Shown: positions 25,033 through 33,177, counted from the stretch's first letter. The stretch: 64,000 bases of DNA from Streptomyces monomycini (GCF_022271435.1 NZ_JAFIQY010000022.1:1-64000); one strand, 5' to 3'. A program made the numbers and translations. The notes: generated by a model not told the origin, from the letters alone.

Positions 25033-25049
25033 CGACAGCACGAAGGCCG
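25019..25049. terminator. Terminator overlapping stop codon at 25032
   Basis: CGGCCTTCGT (25019-25028) pairs with ACGAAGGCCG (25040-25049) over an 11-base loop containing the TGA stop of the preceding gene. It is a plausible intrinsic hairpin without a T-tract, as usual in Streptomyces. Confidence 0.6.
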
Positions 25050-25079
25050 CTTCACACGCGCACCGGACGGAACAGCAGC

Positions 25080-25129
25080 GAGGCCCGGCAGGGCAGCATC
25101 GGCTTCGTGATGGGCGCCTGCCGGGCCTC
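25080..25129. terminator. Hairpin downstream of coiled-coil gene
   Basis: GAGGCCCGGCAGG (25080-25092) pairs with CCTGCCGGGCCTC (25117-25129), a 13-bp stem with a 24-base loop. It would terminate the minus-strand gene that ends at 25162. Confidence 0.55.
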
Positions 25130-25161
25130 GGAGCAGCTCCGGCACACCGGCCGGAAGCGTG

Positions 25162-25479
25162 TCAGCTCGCGTCGGGGCTCTTGCCCACCAGCTGCGTCAG
25201 CAGCTCCACGATCCGCGCCTGGTTGCGATCCACCTTCTCGTTCAGACTGCGCACCTCGTCAGCAAGCTGGTCGACCTTGCCCTCCAGGGCGTCGAACCGG
25301 CCGTTGACCTTGGTGAAGCCCTCGCGGACCTCCCGGCGCAGCGCGGCCTGGCCCTCGATGACCGCGGCGAAATTCCCGCCGGACTGCACCTGCAGGGATT
25401 CGACCCGGTCCTCGACGGCCACGGTACGGCGGCTGAGCGCCTCCAGCTCGGTGTGAGCGATGGGGTCCTCGGAAGCCAT
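25162..25479 (-). CDS. Small coiled-coil protein
   Basis: 105 residues from ATG at 25479. Almost the whole chain shows heptads: LEALSRRTVAVEDRVESLQ, REVREGFTKVNGRFDALEG, KVDQLADEVRSLNEKVDRN, ARIVELLTQL. Short proteins of this type occur throughout Streptomyces genomes and resemble phage or membrane-associated coiled coils. No enzymatic motif. It is monocistronic, with a hairpin at 25080-25129 behind it. Confidence 0.6.
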   Translation of the reverse strand: MASEDPIAHTELEALSRRTVAVEDRVESLQVQSGGNFAAVIEGQAALRREVREGFTKVNGRFDALEGKVDQLADEVRSLNEKVDRNQARIVELLTQLVGKSPDAS

Positions 25480-25772
25480 GTCAGTCCCTGGGTCGGCGGG
25501 CGGTACGTGCACCGTGTGATTGTCCCAGAAGCGGTGACCCCGATGGAAGCGGGACCATCCCGGCCACGGACATCGCGCACCGTAGCGCGCCGGCACCGGT
25601 CCCGCGTCATCCTCTGCCGGAGGCGGACCGCTGAGCGGGAGCTTGGACTGGGCGCTGTGCCAGGCGGTGGTGCGGGTGCTACCACGCCACAGGACCGTGA
25701 GCTCCGGCGTCGGCGCCGGGCCGGGCCGGGTGACGTGACGGAGGCTCGGTAGCCGGTTTCCGGCACAGGCGG

Positions 25773-26353
25773 TCAGGCCGCGGGCTCGGCCGCGCCAGGG
25801 CCCGGGCGCGGTGCGGGCCGTGGCGCCGATTCCAGCCGGGCCGCGACCGCCGGAGTGGTGATGCCGGGCAGGCAGCAGGTGAGGAAGGTGCGCATCTGCT
25901 GCTCCGCGGTGCCGGGGGTGCGGTGGCCAGCCGTCCCGGCCCACGCGCTGATCAGCAGCCCGGCCACCGCGTCGGGCTGCACGTGCGCCTGGAGCTCGCC
26001 CTCCCGGGCGGCGGCGTGCAGCGGCTGAACCTCGCCGTGGCCCGCCAGAGGGGCCACGGCGAGGTCCAGCCGTCCTGGCTGTCGGCGAGTGCGGCCAGAT
26101 ACGGCGCGGCCCGGACCTTCGGGTCCGTGTCGAAATGGCGGGCAGCAGCAGCTCGGCTGGCCCTACGCGGCCTGCTGGCGAGCCAGAGTGTCAGCAGCGC
26201 GGCGCCGTCCCGGAACGAACGCGTCGATCGCCCCAGCGCCGCCGCTCGGCTGTACGTCCCGGGCACGGAACTTGGCAGCGACCCGGGCGAGCTTCTCGTT
26301 GCCGGGTTTGACGTCGATCTGGAAGTGCGACTGTTTGGGCACGGTCTCGTCAC
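25773..26353 (-). pseudogene. Remnant of GBL-receptor-type TetR regulator
   Basis: Two frames together give a ligand-domain remnant. LWLASRP...ARHFDTDPKVRAAPYLAAL...DGWTSPWPLW lies in the frame of 26353-25952. It continues as HGEVQPLHAAAREGELQAHVQPDAVAGLLISAWAG...FLTCCLPGI in the frame of 26057-25773. The order and patterns (DP-VRAA-RL, P-P-W, GEL-A-V-PD-VA) match ArpA/ScbR-type gamma-butyrolactone receptors. The N-terminal DNA-binding HTH is missing and at least one frameshift is present, so it is non-functional. Confidence 0.6.
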
Positions 26354-26432
26354 CGCCCAACAGGCCGCCCCATGCGACCGCCAGACCGTAGGTCAGCACG
26401 CGGCGTCGTGAGTATGCCTTTGCGTACTGCAT
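26163..26432 (-). CDS. Short hypothetical protein, possibly chimeric
   Basis: 89 residues from ATG at 26432, overlapping the 3' end of the membrane protein gene by 40 bases. It begins QYAKAYSRRRVLTYGLAVAWGGLLGG, a Tat-like or short hydrophobic segment. The C-terminal part overlaps the TetR remnant in another frame and has a low-complexity look. It may be the start of an old gene running out into the pseudogene. Low confidence that it is expressed. Confidence 0.3.
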   Translation of the reverse strand: MQYAKAYSRRRVLTYGLAVAWGGLLGGDETVPKQSHFQIDVKPGNEKLARVAAKFRARDVQPSGGAGAIDAFVPGRRRAADTLARQQAA

Positions 26433-26854
26433 TTCACTACCTGATTCCGTCGTTTCAGTGCCTGGTATGCAGCCGTGCCGATGCAAATCGCTACAATACT
26501 GATTCCCGATATCACTAGCGGATTGACGTAACCGGGAACCAGGTCGAAAGTGGAATTACACTTGTTGGAGAGCGGGAAATAGCTCGCCGATCCCGCAAGA
26601 TTCCGGTCCCAGTGCTGCTGATGGTCCAGCTTGCACGCTTCCTCGATGTCCCAAGGGAAGCCGGTGAACAGGCCCCAGGCGTAGACGACGAGCGTGGCGA
26701 GCAGGGAGTAGAAGGCTCCTTCGATCCAGCGGCTCACCTGTAGGCTAACCCAGGATCGCATCAGTAACCTGAATACCCACATGACAGCAATCAGCGCCAT
26801 GAGGGGGACAGCGATCAATGCGGCTATCGTTGCCACTTTGTCGAGGATAGACAC
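26393..26854 (-). CDS. Membrane protein, unknown
   Basis: About 153 residues. The start is uncertain: GTG at 26854 sits right at a GCAGGAG motif, and GTG at 26836 is the alternative. Three hydrophobic helices are visible: IAALIAVPLMALIAVMWVF, AFYSLLATLVVYAWGLF and VISGISIVAICIGTAAY. Between the last two is an extracytoplasmic loop with two cysteines (EACKLDHQQHW and NKCNSTFDLVPG). Its codon use is more AT-tolerant than its neighbours, hinting at transfer. No family was recognised. Confidence 0.6.
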   Translation of the reverse strand: MSILDKVATIAALIAVPLMALIAVMWVFRLLMRSWVSLQVSRWIEGAFYSLLATLVVYAWGLFTGFPWDIEEACKLDHQQHWDRNLAGSASYFPLSNKCNSTFDLVPGYVNPLVISGISIVAICIGTAAYQALKRRNQVVKCSTQRHTHDAAC

Positions 26855-27172
26855 CTCCTGCGGAAATCGATCATCTGGAGTCGGCCAGGTCGGCAACTCC
26901 ACTTTAGTTGAACCCCGGGAGATTCGGACTCGTCGGATACTCAGGTCAGTGGCGTGCCTGAGGCGGTGTGCCGGGGGCGTGTGGTCGTCCGGTGGGCGCG
27001 GAGGCGTGCACGACGGGCGCGGCGTAGGTGTGCGATTGTCCGGGTTCTGTAATGGCCGTCGCATCTTCAACCACTGCCTGCCGGGCGGGTCCACAGTGAG
27101 GTCCGCCCGGCAGCTCCGGGCATCTCGTCCTACCGGCTCCGCCTCGGGCGGGGCTATCCGCAGGAGGTTGTC
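26855..27172. other. Divergent promoter region, partly duplicated at 42805
   Basis: From 26942 the sequence CAGGTCAGTGGCGTGCCTGA and the following roughly 80 bases recur in diverged form at 42805-42887. This is the promoter side of the lamin-tail gene. No separate gene is present. Confidence 0.5.
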
Positions 27173-27634
27173 ATGTCTCGTTCTGCCCGTCTCGCGGCCG
27201 TCGCGCTCGGCTCGGCCGCCCTGGCCGTCACCGCGGCGCTGCCCGCCGCCGCCACCGGCGCGCACACCCTGCCCGCCCCGCACCGCTCCCCCGTCGTCAT
27301 CGGCGCGGTGCAGGCCGACAGCCCCGGCCGCGACGACGGCTCCAACCGGTCTCTCAACGGCGAGTGGGTCACCGTGAAGAACACCAGCCTCCGCCCGGTC
27401 AACCTCAAGAACTGGACGCTGACCAGCGAGCGCACCCACAAGACGTACCGCTTCAAGAACCTGCGTCTGAACGGCCGCCAGGAGGTGCGCGTGCACACCG
27501 GCCACGGGCGTGACACCTGGCGCGACGTCTTCCAGGACCGCCGCTCCTACGTGTGGGACAACCGGCGCGACACCGCCACCCTGCGCAACGACCACCGCCA
27601 CGTCGTCGACATCAAGCGCTGGGGCCGCCGCTGA
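27173..27634 (+). CDS. Secreted lamin-tail-domain protein
   Basis: 153 residues with a Sec signal peptide at 1-28 (basic SRSARL, Ala/Leu core, PAAATGA). The mature part is a lamin-tail domain: GEWVTVKNTSLRPVNLKNWTL, THKTYRFKNLRL, VRVHTGHGRDT, WDNRRDTATLRNDHR. This beta-sandwich is found in secreted bacterial nucleases and surface proteins, often as a binding module. It lies beside two secreted HNH nucleases and may work outside the cell with them. A deleted copy of its 3' end is at 42893-42958, and a 14-bp hairpin terminator follows. Confidence 0.85.
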   Translation: MSRSARLAAVALGSAALAVTAALPAAATGAHTLPAPHRSPVVIGAVQADSPGRDDGSNRSLNGEWVTVKNTSLRPVNLKNWTLTSERTHKTYRFKNLRLNGRQEVRVHTGHGRDTWRDVFQDRRSYVWDNRRDTATLRNDHRHVVDIKRWGRR

Positions 27635-27667
27635 GCACGCCAGGCCGCCTCAGCGGCCCGGACTCCA

Positions 27668-27699
27668 GGTGCGCCGCAGCCGAGGGGCTGCGGCGCACC
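27668..27699. terminator. Terminator behind lamin-tail gene
   Basis: GGTGCGCCGCAGCC (27668-27681) and its exact complement (27686-27699) around GAGG. The same 32 bases recur at 42991-43022 behind the deleted copy. Confidence 0.8.
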
Positions 27700-27793
27700 G
27701 TCCTGTCCGCCTGCCGCACGAACTCGCGAACGGTTCCGGCGGGCCGGCTGCCCGCCGACGCGGGTGGGGTACCTACCCGGCGGGCAACTCTGA

Positions 27794-28489
27794 CTACGGA
27801 GCCGGGGTGAAAGCCACCGTCGTCTTCGGGCAGCCGGCGGCGAGCTTGTGCAGCGCGTCGCGCTCCGCGGTGTCGACGGTCAGATGCCAGCGGAGTTTGG
27901 TCGAGGTCCAGTCGGCGGCGTAGGTGCAGTAGGCGGCCTTGGCGGGCGGGAGCCACTCGGCGGGGTCCTTGTCGCCCTTGGCTCGGTTCGGGCCGGAGCT
28001 GACCGCCACCAGCCCGCGCTCGGCCGTCAGGTCGTTAGCGTAGGCCTCGCGGCGCTTGGCGCTCCACTTCGACGCCCCGGAGTCCCACGCCTCCGCCAGA
28101 GGAACAACATGATCGATGTCCAGCTTCGACGGGTCGTTGACGGTCTTGCCGTCGTAGTACGACGTCCACTGCCCGCCGCTCAGCTTGCAGCCCGCGCCCT
28201 TGCGGGGCTTCTTGACCGCTTCTGCCAAGAGCACCTCCTGGCGGGCGTCGCAGCCGTTGCGGTCGGCGTCGACCCACAGCCTGAACTTGTCGCGGGCGTA
28301 CCCGCGGCGGTTTTCGCGGGCGACTTTCAGCTGGTCGACCGCCTTGTCCAGGGCCAGACCGCCCGGCGCCGCCGGGGCCGATGCCTTCGGCGGCTTGGGG
28401 TCCTCCCGGGCGGTATCGGCGGAGCAGGCCGCCATGGACAGCAGCAGAACAGGGCAGGCGAGGGCCGCAGCGCGGCGCAGGGGGTGCAA
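27794..28489 (-). CDS. Secreted HNH nuclease, lipoprotein-type
   Basis: 231 residues from TTG at 28489, with GGAG six bases upstream. The N-terminus HPLRRAAALACPVLLLSMAAC is a lipoprotein signal with lipobox MAAC, so the enzyme is anchored outside the membrane. The catalytic block is DADRNGCDARQEVLLAEA, LDIDHVVPLAEAWDSGA, YANDLTAERGLVAVSSGPNR and KDPAEWLPP. This DUF1524-type HNH pattern carries the D-H of the beta-beta-alpha metal motif. Paralogues are at 20289 (frameshifted) and 28718. It is divergent from the 28718 copy. Likely extracellular DNA degradation. Confidence 0.85.
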   Translation of the reverse strand: MHPLRRAAALACPVLLLSMAACSADTAREDPKPPKASAPAAPGGLALDKAVDQLKVARENRRGYARDKFRLWVDADRNGCDARQEVLLAEAVKKPRKGAGCKLSGGQWTSYYDGKTVNDPSKLDIDHVVPLAEAWDSGASKWSAKRREAYANDLTAERGLVAVSSGPNRAKGDKDPAEWLPPAKAAYCTYAADWTSTKLRWHLTVDTAERDALHKLAAGCPKTTVAFTPAP

Positions 28490-28717
28490 GCAGGACTCCG
28501 AACCAGGTGAAACGACGTCAGGTGCTTTGAATCTACCCACCGGTGCCACCGCGTCGAACGCCGTTGAGCCGCCTCCTGCCGGACACTGCCGCGCTCCGCC
28601 TTCGGCATGCCGCCCGCGCCCACTTCGCGCAGTAAGGGGACGTGCGTTTGGGACATCACTCACGCAGGTTGTCGCGGGCCGAACGGGCCGTGAGCCGGCA
28701 GGCGCGCCGGTATCACC

Positions 28718-29392
28718 ATGTCCGTGATCAAGATGACTGCGCGCGCCTTCGCCGGCGCCGCCCTCGCCCTGCTGCCCCTGACCGCCGCCTTCCCGGCCCA
28801 GGCCGCCGAGCCCGACGCGCCCGTCCGGTACGCGAGCCTGCACGACGGCATCGAAGCTCTCCCGCTCGCCGCCGAGTCCCGCACCGGCTACCAGCGCACC
28901 AGCTTCAAGCACTGGGTCGACACCGACCACGACGGCTGCAACACCCGGGCCGAAGTCCTGATCGCCGAATCCCGCGAGCGCCCCGAGATCGCACCGAAGT
29001 GCAAGGTCATCTCCGGCCGCTGGTTCTCCTACTACGACGGCTTGACCCTCACAGACCCCAAGGGCCTGGACATCGACCACATGGTCCCCTTGGCCGAGGC
29101 ATGGGACTCCGGAGCCTCGCAGTGGACCGCGGCGCGCCGCGAGGCGTACGCCAACGACCTGCACGCCGCACGGTCGTTGGTCGCGGTCACCGCGAAGACC
29201 AACCGGAGCAAAGCGGACCAGGACCCGTCGGCCTGGCTGCCGCCGCTGGCCGATGCCCGCTGTACCTACGCCGCCGACTGGGTCTCCACCAAGCTGCGGT
29301 GGTCACTGACCGTCGACCGCGCCGAGCGGGACGCGCTGCGCCGCCTGGCCACGGGCTGCGGCCACACCTCCGTCGAGTACCAACCGGTGTAG
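28718..29392 (+). CDS. Secreted HNH nuclease
   Basis: 224 residues with a Sec signal (SVIKMTARAFAGAALALLPL...AQAAE). It has the same catalytic order as its paralogues: DTDHDGCNTRAEVLIAES, LDIDHMVPLAEAWDSGA, EAYANDLHAARSLVAVT and DPSAWLPPLADARCTYAADW. The end TKLRWSLTVDRAERDALRRL is intact. It lacks a lipobox, so it should be released rather than anchored, in contrast to the divergent neighbour. The pair thus gives one anchored and one soluble nuclease. Confidence 0.85.
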   Translation: MSVIKMTARAFAGAALALLPLTAAFPAQAAEPDAPVRYASLHDGIEALPLAAESRTGYQRTSFKHWVDTDHDGCNTRAEVLIAESRERPEIAPKCKVISGRWFSYYDGLTLTDPKGLDIDHMVPLAEAWDSGASQWTAARREAYANDLHAARSLVAVTAKTNRSKADQDPSAWLPPLADARCTYAADWVSTKLRWSLTVDRAERDALRRLATGCGHTSVEYQPV

Positions 29393-29415
29393 AGAGGTCG
29401 CCCCGCCCGCCGTGC

Positions 29416-29793
29416 TCAGGGGGTGAGATCCAGGACGCGCACCGGCCGCCCCTCCCACTGTGCGGGCAGGGTGGTGGCGACGACCGCGCCGTCAGGGCGG
29501 TCTGCGGTGGGCTGGGCGGCGTACTGGGTGTGGGCTGCGGCCCAGGTGTCCTGGCGTGCCACGGCCAGGGCGGCCGCGAGGTCCAGGTCCAGGACGGTGA
29601 TCCCGGGCAGGGCCGCGAGGTGCTCGGCGGTGCCGGGGCGGGCCCGGTCAGCTTCGACCAGTGCGCAGGCCGGGGCGTAGAGGTGCCAGCCGGGCTCGGC
29701 GTGAGCGCGGTGGATCAGCCGGGAGGCCAGGACGTTGCCCTGGCCGGCCGCGGCCATGGCCGAGTCGTCCAGGACGATGTGCATCTCGCTCAC
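29416..29793 (-). CDS. PIN-like toxin, VapC type
   Basis: 125 residues from GTG at 29793, overlapping the antitoxin stop (GTGA). An internal ATG at 29784 would also fit. It starts MHIVLDDSAMAAAGQGN, with paired aspartates at the first strand as in PIN domains. YAPACALVEADRARPG gives the mid-chain acidic residues, and DRPDGAVVATTLP the third acidic position. The family cleaves RNA with a metal-binding acidic cluster. It pairs with the upstream ribbon-helix-helix gene as a toxin-antitoxin unit. Confidence 0.7.
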   Translation of the reverse strand: MSEMHIVLDDSAMAAAGQGNVLASRLIHRAHAEPGWHLYAPACALVEADRARPGTAEHLAALPGITVLDLDLAAALAVARQDTWAAAHTQYAAQPTADRPDGAVVATTLPAQWEGRPVRVLDLTP

Positions 29794-30044
29794 CGGCTCA
29801 CCTGGGCCAGGCGCCGGTCCAGCTCGGTGTCCAGGTCCCGCTGCTCGGCCGTGGTCGGGGCGTAGCCGGTCCAGGCGTGCAGCGCGGCGCGGGCCTGCTC
29901 GGCCCGTTCGGCCCGCTCCTGCGGCGTCAGGAGGGTGTCGGCCAGGCGGGCCAGGTAGGCGCGCAGCGACAGTCCCTCGCTGGCCGCGATGGCGGCGAGG
30001 CGTTCCTTGGCTTCTTCGGAGATCCGGACGTTGGCGTCGGGCAT
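29790..30044 (-). CDS. RHH antitoxin of the PIN pair
   Basis: 84 residues from the third of three consecutive ATGs (30044), which has the best spacing to GGAAGGAG; 30050 is the alternative. DANVRISEEAKERLAAIAAS and GLSLRAYLARLADTLL form a ribbon-helix-helix DNA-binding fold. The C-terminal EQRDLDTELDRRLAQVSR would bind the toxin. It probably represses its own operon at the perfect palindrome 30070-30093. Confidence 0.75.
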   Translation of the reverse strand: MPDANVRISEEAKERLAAIAASEGLSLRAYLARLADTLLTPQERAERAEQARAALHAWTGYAPTTAEQRDLDTELDRRLAQVSR

Positions 30045-30069
30045 CATCATGCTCCTTCCCATCCCTCAA

Positions 30070-30093
30070 GGGTACGGGTACGTACCCGTACCC
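30070..30093. promoter_or_regulatory. 24-bp perfect palindrome, antitoxin operator
   Basis: The half-site is GGGTACGGGTAC, so each half contains two GGGTAC-type repeats. It lies 26 bases upstream of the RHH antitoxin start. Tandem short palindromic repeats are the usual binding mode of RHH antitoxins. Confidence 0.75.
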
Positions 30094-30094
30094 G

Positions 30095-30730
30095 TCACGC
30101 CAGGCCGAAGGCGAAGCCGCCGCAGAACAGCGCCGCGGCGGTGGCCGTTGCCCAGCGGACAGCGGGGATGCGCACCGGCTGCTGGGAGGGGGCGGCCGAC
30201 GCGGCGGCTGTGTCCGCCGCAGCCGCGTGCGGTGCCGGTGCGGTGTCCGCGCCGAGCCGGAGTGCGGGTTCTGAGGGGCCGGGCACGGAGAGGTGCCGGA
30301 TGCGCGGCAGGCGTCGTACAGCGCCGGCTTTGGACAAGGTCTTGGCGACGGGCTGCCCTTCCCAGACCAGAATCTCCACGCGTCCGAGTGGGGCCAGGGC
30401 AGCGAAGGCGGCGTCGGCGGAGGCGATGACGAAGCGCCGGGTGCCGGCGGCCGCAGCGGCATGCGCCTGAACGAGCAGCAGGCGGTCGGCAGCGTTCTTA
30501 CCGGCATCGACCAGCAGCAGGCGTACACCGCGTTGTTGCAGACCGCTCGCGACGCCGGGACGGATGCGGCCCCGGGCACAGGCGGCGATCGTCTGGTCCA
30601 ACGGGCCGGTGTGCCGCAGCATGGCGTCCATCCGGGCGGTCGCGGTCGCCGGCTGGGCGTTCGCGCCGATCACGTTCTCCACGTCGATCAGCAGCACGGC
30701 CGGGACCGCAGTGCGGGGCAGGGCGCTCAC
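30095..30730 (-). CDS. NYN-domain nuclease-like protein, membrane-anchored
   Basis: 211 residues from GTG at 30730. VPAVLLIDVENVIGANAQP, then GVRLLLVDAGKNAADRLLLVQ, then RFVIASADAAFAALAPLGRVEILV are the Asp-bearing strands of a NYN/LabA-type PIN-like nuclease. A Pro/Ala linker follows, and the C-terminus VRWATATAAALFCGGFAFGLA is a single hydrophobic helix. The protein should therefore be tail-anchored, unusual for this mostly soluble family. It is the last gene before the antitoxin operator. Confidence 0.7.
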   Translation of the reverse strand: MSALPRTAVPAVLLIDVENVIGANAQPATATARMDAMLRHTGPLDQTIAACARGRIRPGVASGLQQRGVRLLLVDAGKNAADRLLLVQAHAAAAAGTRRFVIASADAAFAALAPLGRVEILVWEGQPVAKTLSKAGAVRRLPRIRHLSVPGPSEPALRLGADTAPAPHAAAADTAAASAAPSQQPVRIPAVRWATATAAALFCGGFAFGLA

Positions 30731-30764
30731 GAGGGGGCCCTTCTGGGCGAGGGGCGCAAGGCGG

Positions 30765-31247
30765 TCACGGTCTGCCCGAGGTGCGCATGGTTCCTGACCG
30801 CGGTTTGGGGGGCTTGACAGCCGGATTGCTGCCTTCCGAGGGTGCGGCGAGCTGCTGGTAGATGCGGCCGACGTAGCTGGAGCTGCGCGTAGCGCCGGCG
30901 GCAGTGGCGCGCACGCTCCAGCCGTTGTCCCACCCACGCCGGATGTATTCGTATGCCTGTTCATGGTCGAGACGCCCCGTGGGCGGGGAGGCGGTGGCAG
31001 GAGGGAGGTGCTCGCCGGCCTGCTGAACCGGAGCCGGCCCCGCAGGGGACGCAGCGCCTGCGGACGGCAGCTGGAACGCATCATGCAGTACCGCGAGAAC
31101 CCGCTGGCTGACGTGCGCCAGGGGCGACTCGGGTGACTGCCGGATGAGTTCTTCCAGCACTTCGACGCAGGCCCGGACCGCCCCGTCCTGCAGGGCGGCC
31201 AGTGCCCGCTGAACTGCGGGGGATGCGGCGTATGGGTTGGGTGGCAT
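30765..31247 (-). CDS. Hypothetical protein with HTH-like C-terminus
   Basis: 160 residues from ATG at 31247. The N-terminal half is helical (AVQRALAALQDGAVRACVEVLEELI). The C-terminal part DHEQAYEYIRRGWDNGWSV and TRSSSYVGRIYQQL looks like a homeodomain-like HTH. A Pro/Ala linker lies between. It is 34 bases upstream of the NYN gene on the same strand, so they are probably co-expressed. Possible regulator of the NYN/TA block. Confidence 0.55.
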   Translation of the reverse strand: MPPNPYAASPAVQRALAALQDGAVRACVEVLEELIRQSPESPLAHVSQRVLAVLHDAFQLPSAGAASPAGPAPVQQAGEHLPPATASPPTGRLDHEQAYEYIRRGWDNGWSVRATAAGATRSSSYVGRIYQQLAAPSEGSNPAVKPPKPRSGTMRTSGRP

Positions 31248-31634
31248 GTATAGACAACGCTGGGACTCGCGGCCCGGTCACTTGCCGTCGCGCCCAGCTG
31301 CCCCGACGCACGTGCCGGAATTGGTGCCGTTCGGCCGCCCACGCTCGACGGTGCCCAGTCGCCGAGCGGTGTTGCGCGGTTCACCTGCCCGAGCCACCCG
31401 CCGACTGGTGATGTTGACCGAAGCTCGCTGCCCACGACCGGACCGAATGTATGGAACCTCACACCTGCCGGTCCCCTGGCCTTGCCGTCTTTGGCGCGCA
31501 CCGCTCAATGGCCGGAACCGCGCTGCGCGTTCACCGTCACATGCTGGCCAATCCCGCCCGGACCGGTTACTAACGCCTGCCCGGCCTGTCACTCTCGTAC
31601 CACACGGATGGCCCATACACGAAAGGGATCCGAG
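31248..31634. other. Intergenic, no gene seen
   Basis: About 390 bases of divergent spacing. Frames on both strands lack start signals. It must contain the promoters of the hypothetical gene to the left and the secreted protein to the right. Confidence 0.35.
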
Positions 31635-31985
31635 ATGCAGTCGATCACCCGGTTAGCGTCCCGTGCCACCGTCCTGGCGACCGCCTTCGGAGCCGCCGTC
31701 GCTCTCGCCAGCGGCCCCGCCAGTGCCTCGCCCAGTCTCAAGGGCTGGTCCCCGCAGTGCGACTGGGGCAAAGCCTGCATCCGCCTCGCGTCGGACGCAG
31801 GACGGTGGTGGAACCTGAACAGCTGCGGCTACAACCCCATCAACGACCGCTACTCCTGGGCCAAGGCCCACGGCAACGCCTTCACCGTCACCTACGTCAA
31901 CGGCACATGGGACCGGGTCGAGGCATGGACCGAGCGGCCGCTGGACGGCAACAACACGGTCATCAGGGTGGACGTCCACTGCTGA
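31635..31985 (+). CDS. Small secreted protein
   Basis: 116 residues from ATG at 31635, preceded by AAAGGGATCCGAG. The signal peptide is residues 1-32 (SITRLASRATVLATAFGAAV...PASA). The mature part has four cysteines (QCDWGKAC, SCGYNP, VDVHC) and many aromatics (RWWNLNSCGY, TYVNGTWDRVEAW), suggesting a compact disulfide-linked beta fold. No family was recognised. Confidence 0.65.
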   Translation: MQSITRLASRATVLATAFGAAVALASGPASASPSLKGWSPQCDWGKACIRLASDAGRWWNLNSCGYNPINDRYSWAKAHGNAFTVTYVNGTWDRVEAWTERPLDGNNTVIRVDVHC

Positions 31986-32015
31986 GGCCGACAAGCCAGC
32001 AGGGCGGACAGCGCC

Positions 32016-32430
32016 ATGGCTGCAGAGGCCGTGTTCTGGCCACTGCTCGACTTGCTGACCGCCTTCGGTGACCCGCTCACCGCTTTCCTTCAGCACCTCA
32101 GCACCGCCGAGGCCGGGGCTCCGCCCCCGCCCGCTCCGGCCTCGGTCACCAGCACGGTCCACCGACGGCCGAGCGTAACTACTTCCTCCAGCAGGCCGCC
32201 GACGCCATCGAGGAAGAGACCAACGCCGTCACCCTCGGTATCGGCCCGTACAGCGAACTCGGTGACGCCGAGGAAGCCGCGGCACTGAAGCTGTTCACCC
32301 AGCGGGTGGAGAACCACCGCAACGAGCAGCGGCGCCGCCAGCAGCAGCCGGACCAGCCCGCCGACCAGGCTGCCCGGCACCAGCCAGCCACCAGCGTCAT
32401 GACGTCCCCGCGCGACCGAACCGGTGCGGC
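32016..32430 (+). pseudogene. Frameshifted hypothetical gene
   Basis: A plausible start at ATG 32016 gives AEAVFWPLLDLLTAFGDPL. The protein-like continuation ERNYFLQQAADAIEEETNAV and GPYSELGDAEEAAALKLFTQ is in a different frame from about 32170. The joined product would be about 130 residues with a charged helical C-terminus (RVENHRNEQRRRQQQPDQ). A frameshift near 32120-32165 is the simplest explanation. No family was recognised. Confidence 0.4.
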
Positions 32431-32550
32431 CAGGGCCGCAGCGAGAGCCGCCTCTCAACTCCTGCCGGCCCGGCCTTCGCGCTGCTCCTTCGGAAGTACG
32501 TCTGGCGTGCCGCCCGCGGAAAAGCCGACCGGGCGCGCTATCGAGGGCAT

Positions 32551-32766
32551 ATGGAATCGGATTACCCCACCTTGTTCGAGGTCTTCCGGCGCACCGGCGT
32601 TGTTGAGCGGGAGGCGTTTCGTCTGTCCACCTTTGCCACGCGCACCGGTGCGGAGACCGGCGGGATCGACGCGCACGACTTCGCCCACGAGGTCCTGCGC
32701 GCTCTGCGGCGCTGCCGGGACGAAGGCGGGTTCTGCCCGCGGTGTGACGATGGCGCTCCGGCCTGA
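32551..32766 (+). CDS. Small hypothetical protein, CxxC
   Basis: 71 residues from ATG at 32551. ESDYPTLFEVFRRTGVVERE and HDFAHEVLRALRRCRDE are helical, and the tail GFCPRCDDG has a single CxxC. Such short proteins are frequent on Streptomyces plasmids. Function unknown. Confidence 0.45.
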   Translation: MESDYPTLFEVFRRTGVVEREAFRLSTFATRTGAETGGIDAHDFAHEVLRALRRCRDEGGFCPRCDDGAPA

Positions 32767-32781
32767 CCGGAGCCGCGCCGA

Positions 32782-33177
32782 CTACCTGGGGCGTGTGGTG
32801 CCGAGCTGCTCGACGTGGCAGTAGGTCTCGCGCAGGTATTCGTGCACGGCCTGCTCCGGAATACGGAAGGACCGTCCGACCCTGATGGCCGGCAGATCGC
32901 CGGAGCGGACCAGCCGGTACACCGTCATCTTGGAGACACGCATGACGGTGGCGACTCCTGCGACCGTCAGGAATACGACGTCGTCGAGGGGACGCTGGCT
33001 GGCTCCGTGCGGCGGTGCGCAGGGCTGGTTCCTGCCGTCTTCTTCACCGGGCCGGAGGTCGTGGCGTGTGGCTTGACGGCGGCGGAAGCGCAGGTAGCGC
33101 TCCTGCACGGTGCCCTGTTCGTCCGCTGCCGCATCGAGGGCTTCACCGGCGGCCTGGAAGCGGTCACGAAGGCTCAT
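32782..33177 (-). CDS. Excisionase/BldC-like HTH regulator
   Basis: 131 residues from ATG at 33177, overlapping the sigma-factor stop by four bases. Residues about 70-125 (VVFLTVAGVATVMRVSKMTV, YRLVRSGDLPAIRVGRSFRI, PEQAVHEYL) form a MerR-like excisionase fold of the BldC type. The N-terminal 55 residues are charged and helical. Coupling to a sigma-like gene suggests a joint transcription-control unit. DNA excision is an alternative role, but no integrase is near. Confidence 0.7.
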   Translation of the reverse strand: MSLRDRFQAAGEALDAAADEQGTVQERYLRFRRRQATRHDLRPGEEDGRNQPCAPPHGASQRPLDDVVFLTVAGVATVMRVSKMTVYRLVRSGDLPAIRVGRSFRIPEQAVHEYLRETYCHVEQLGTTRPR

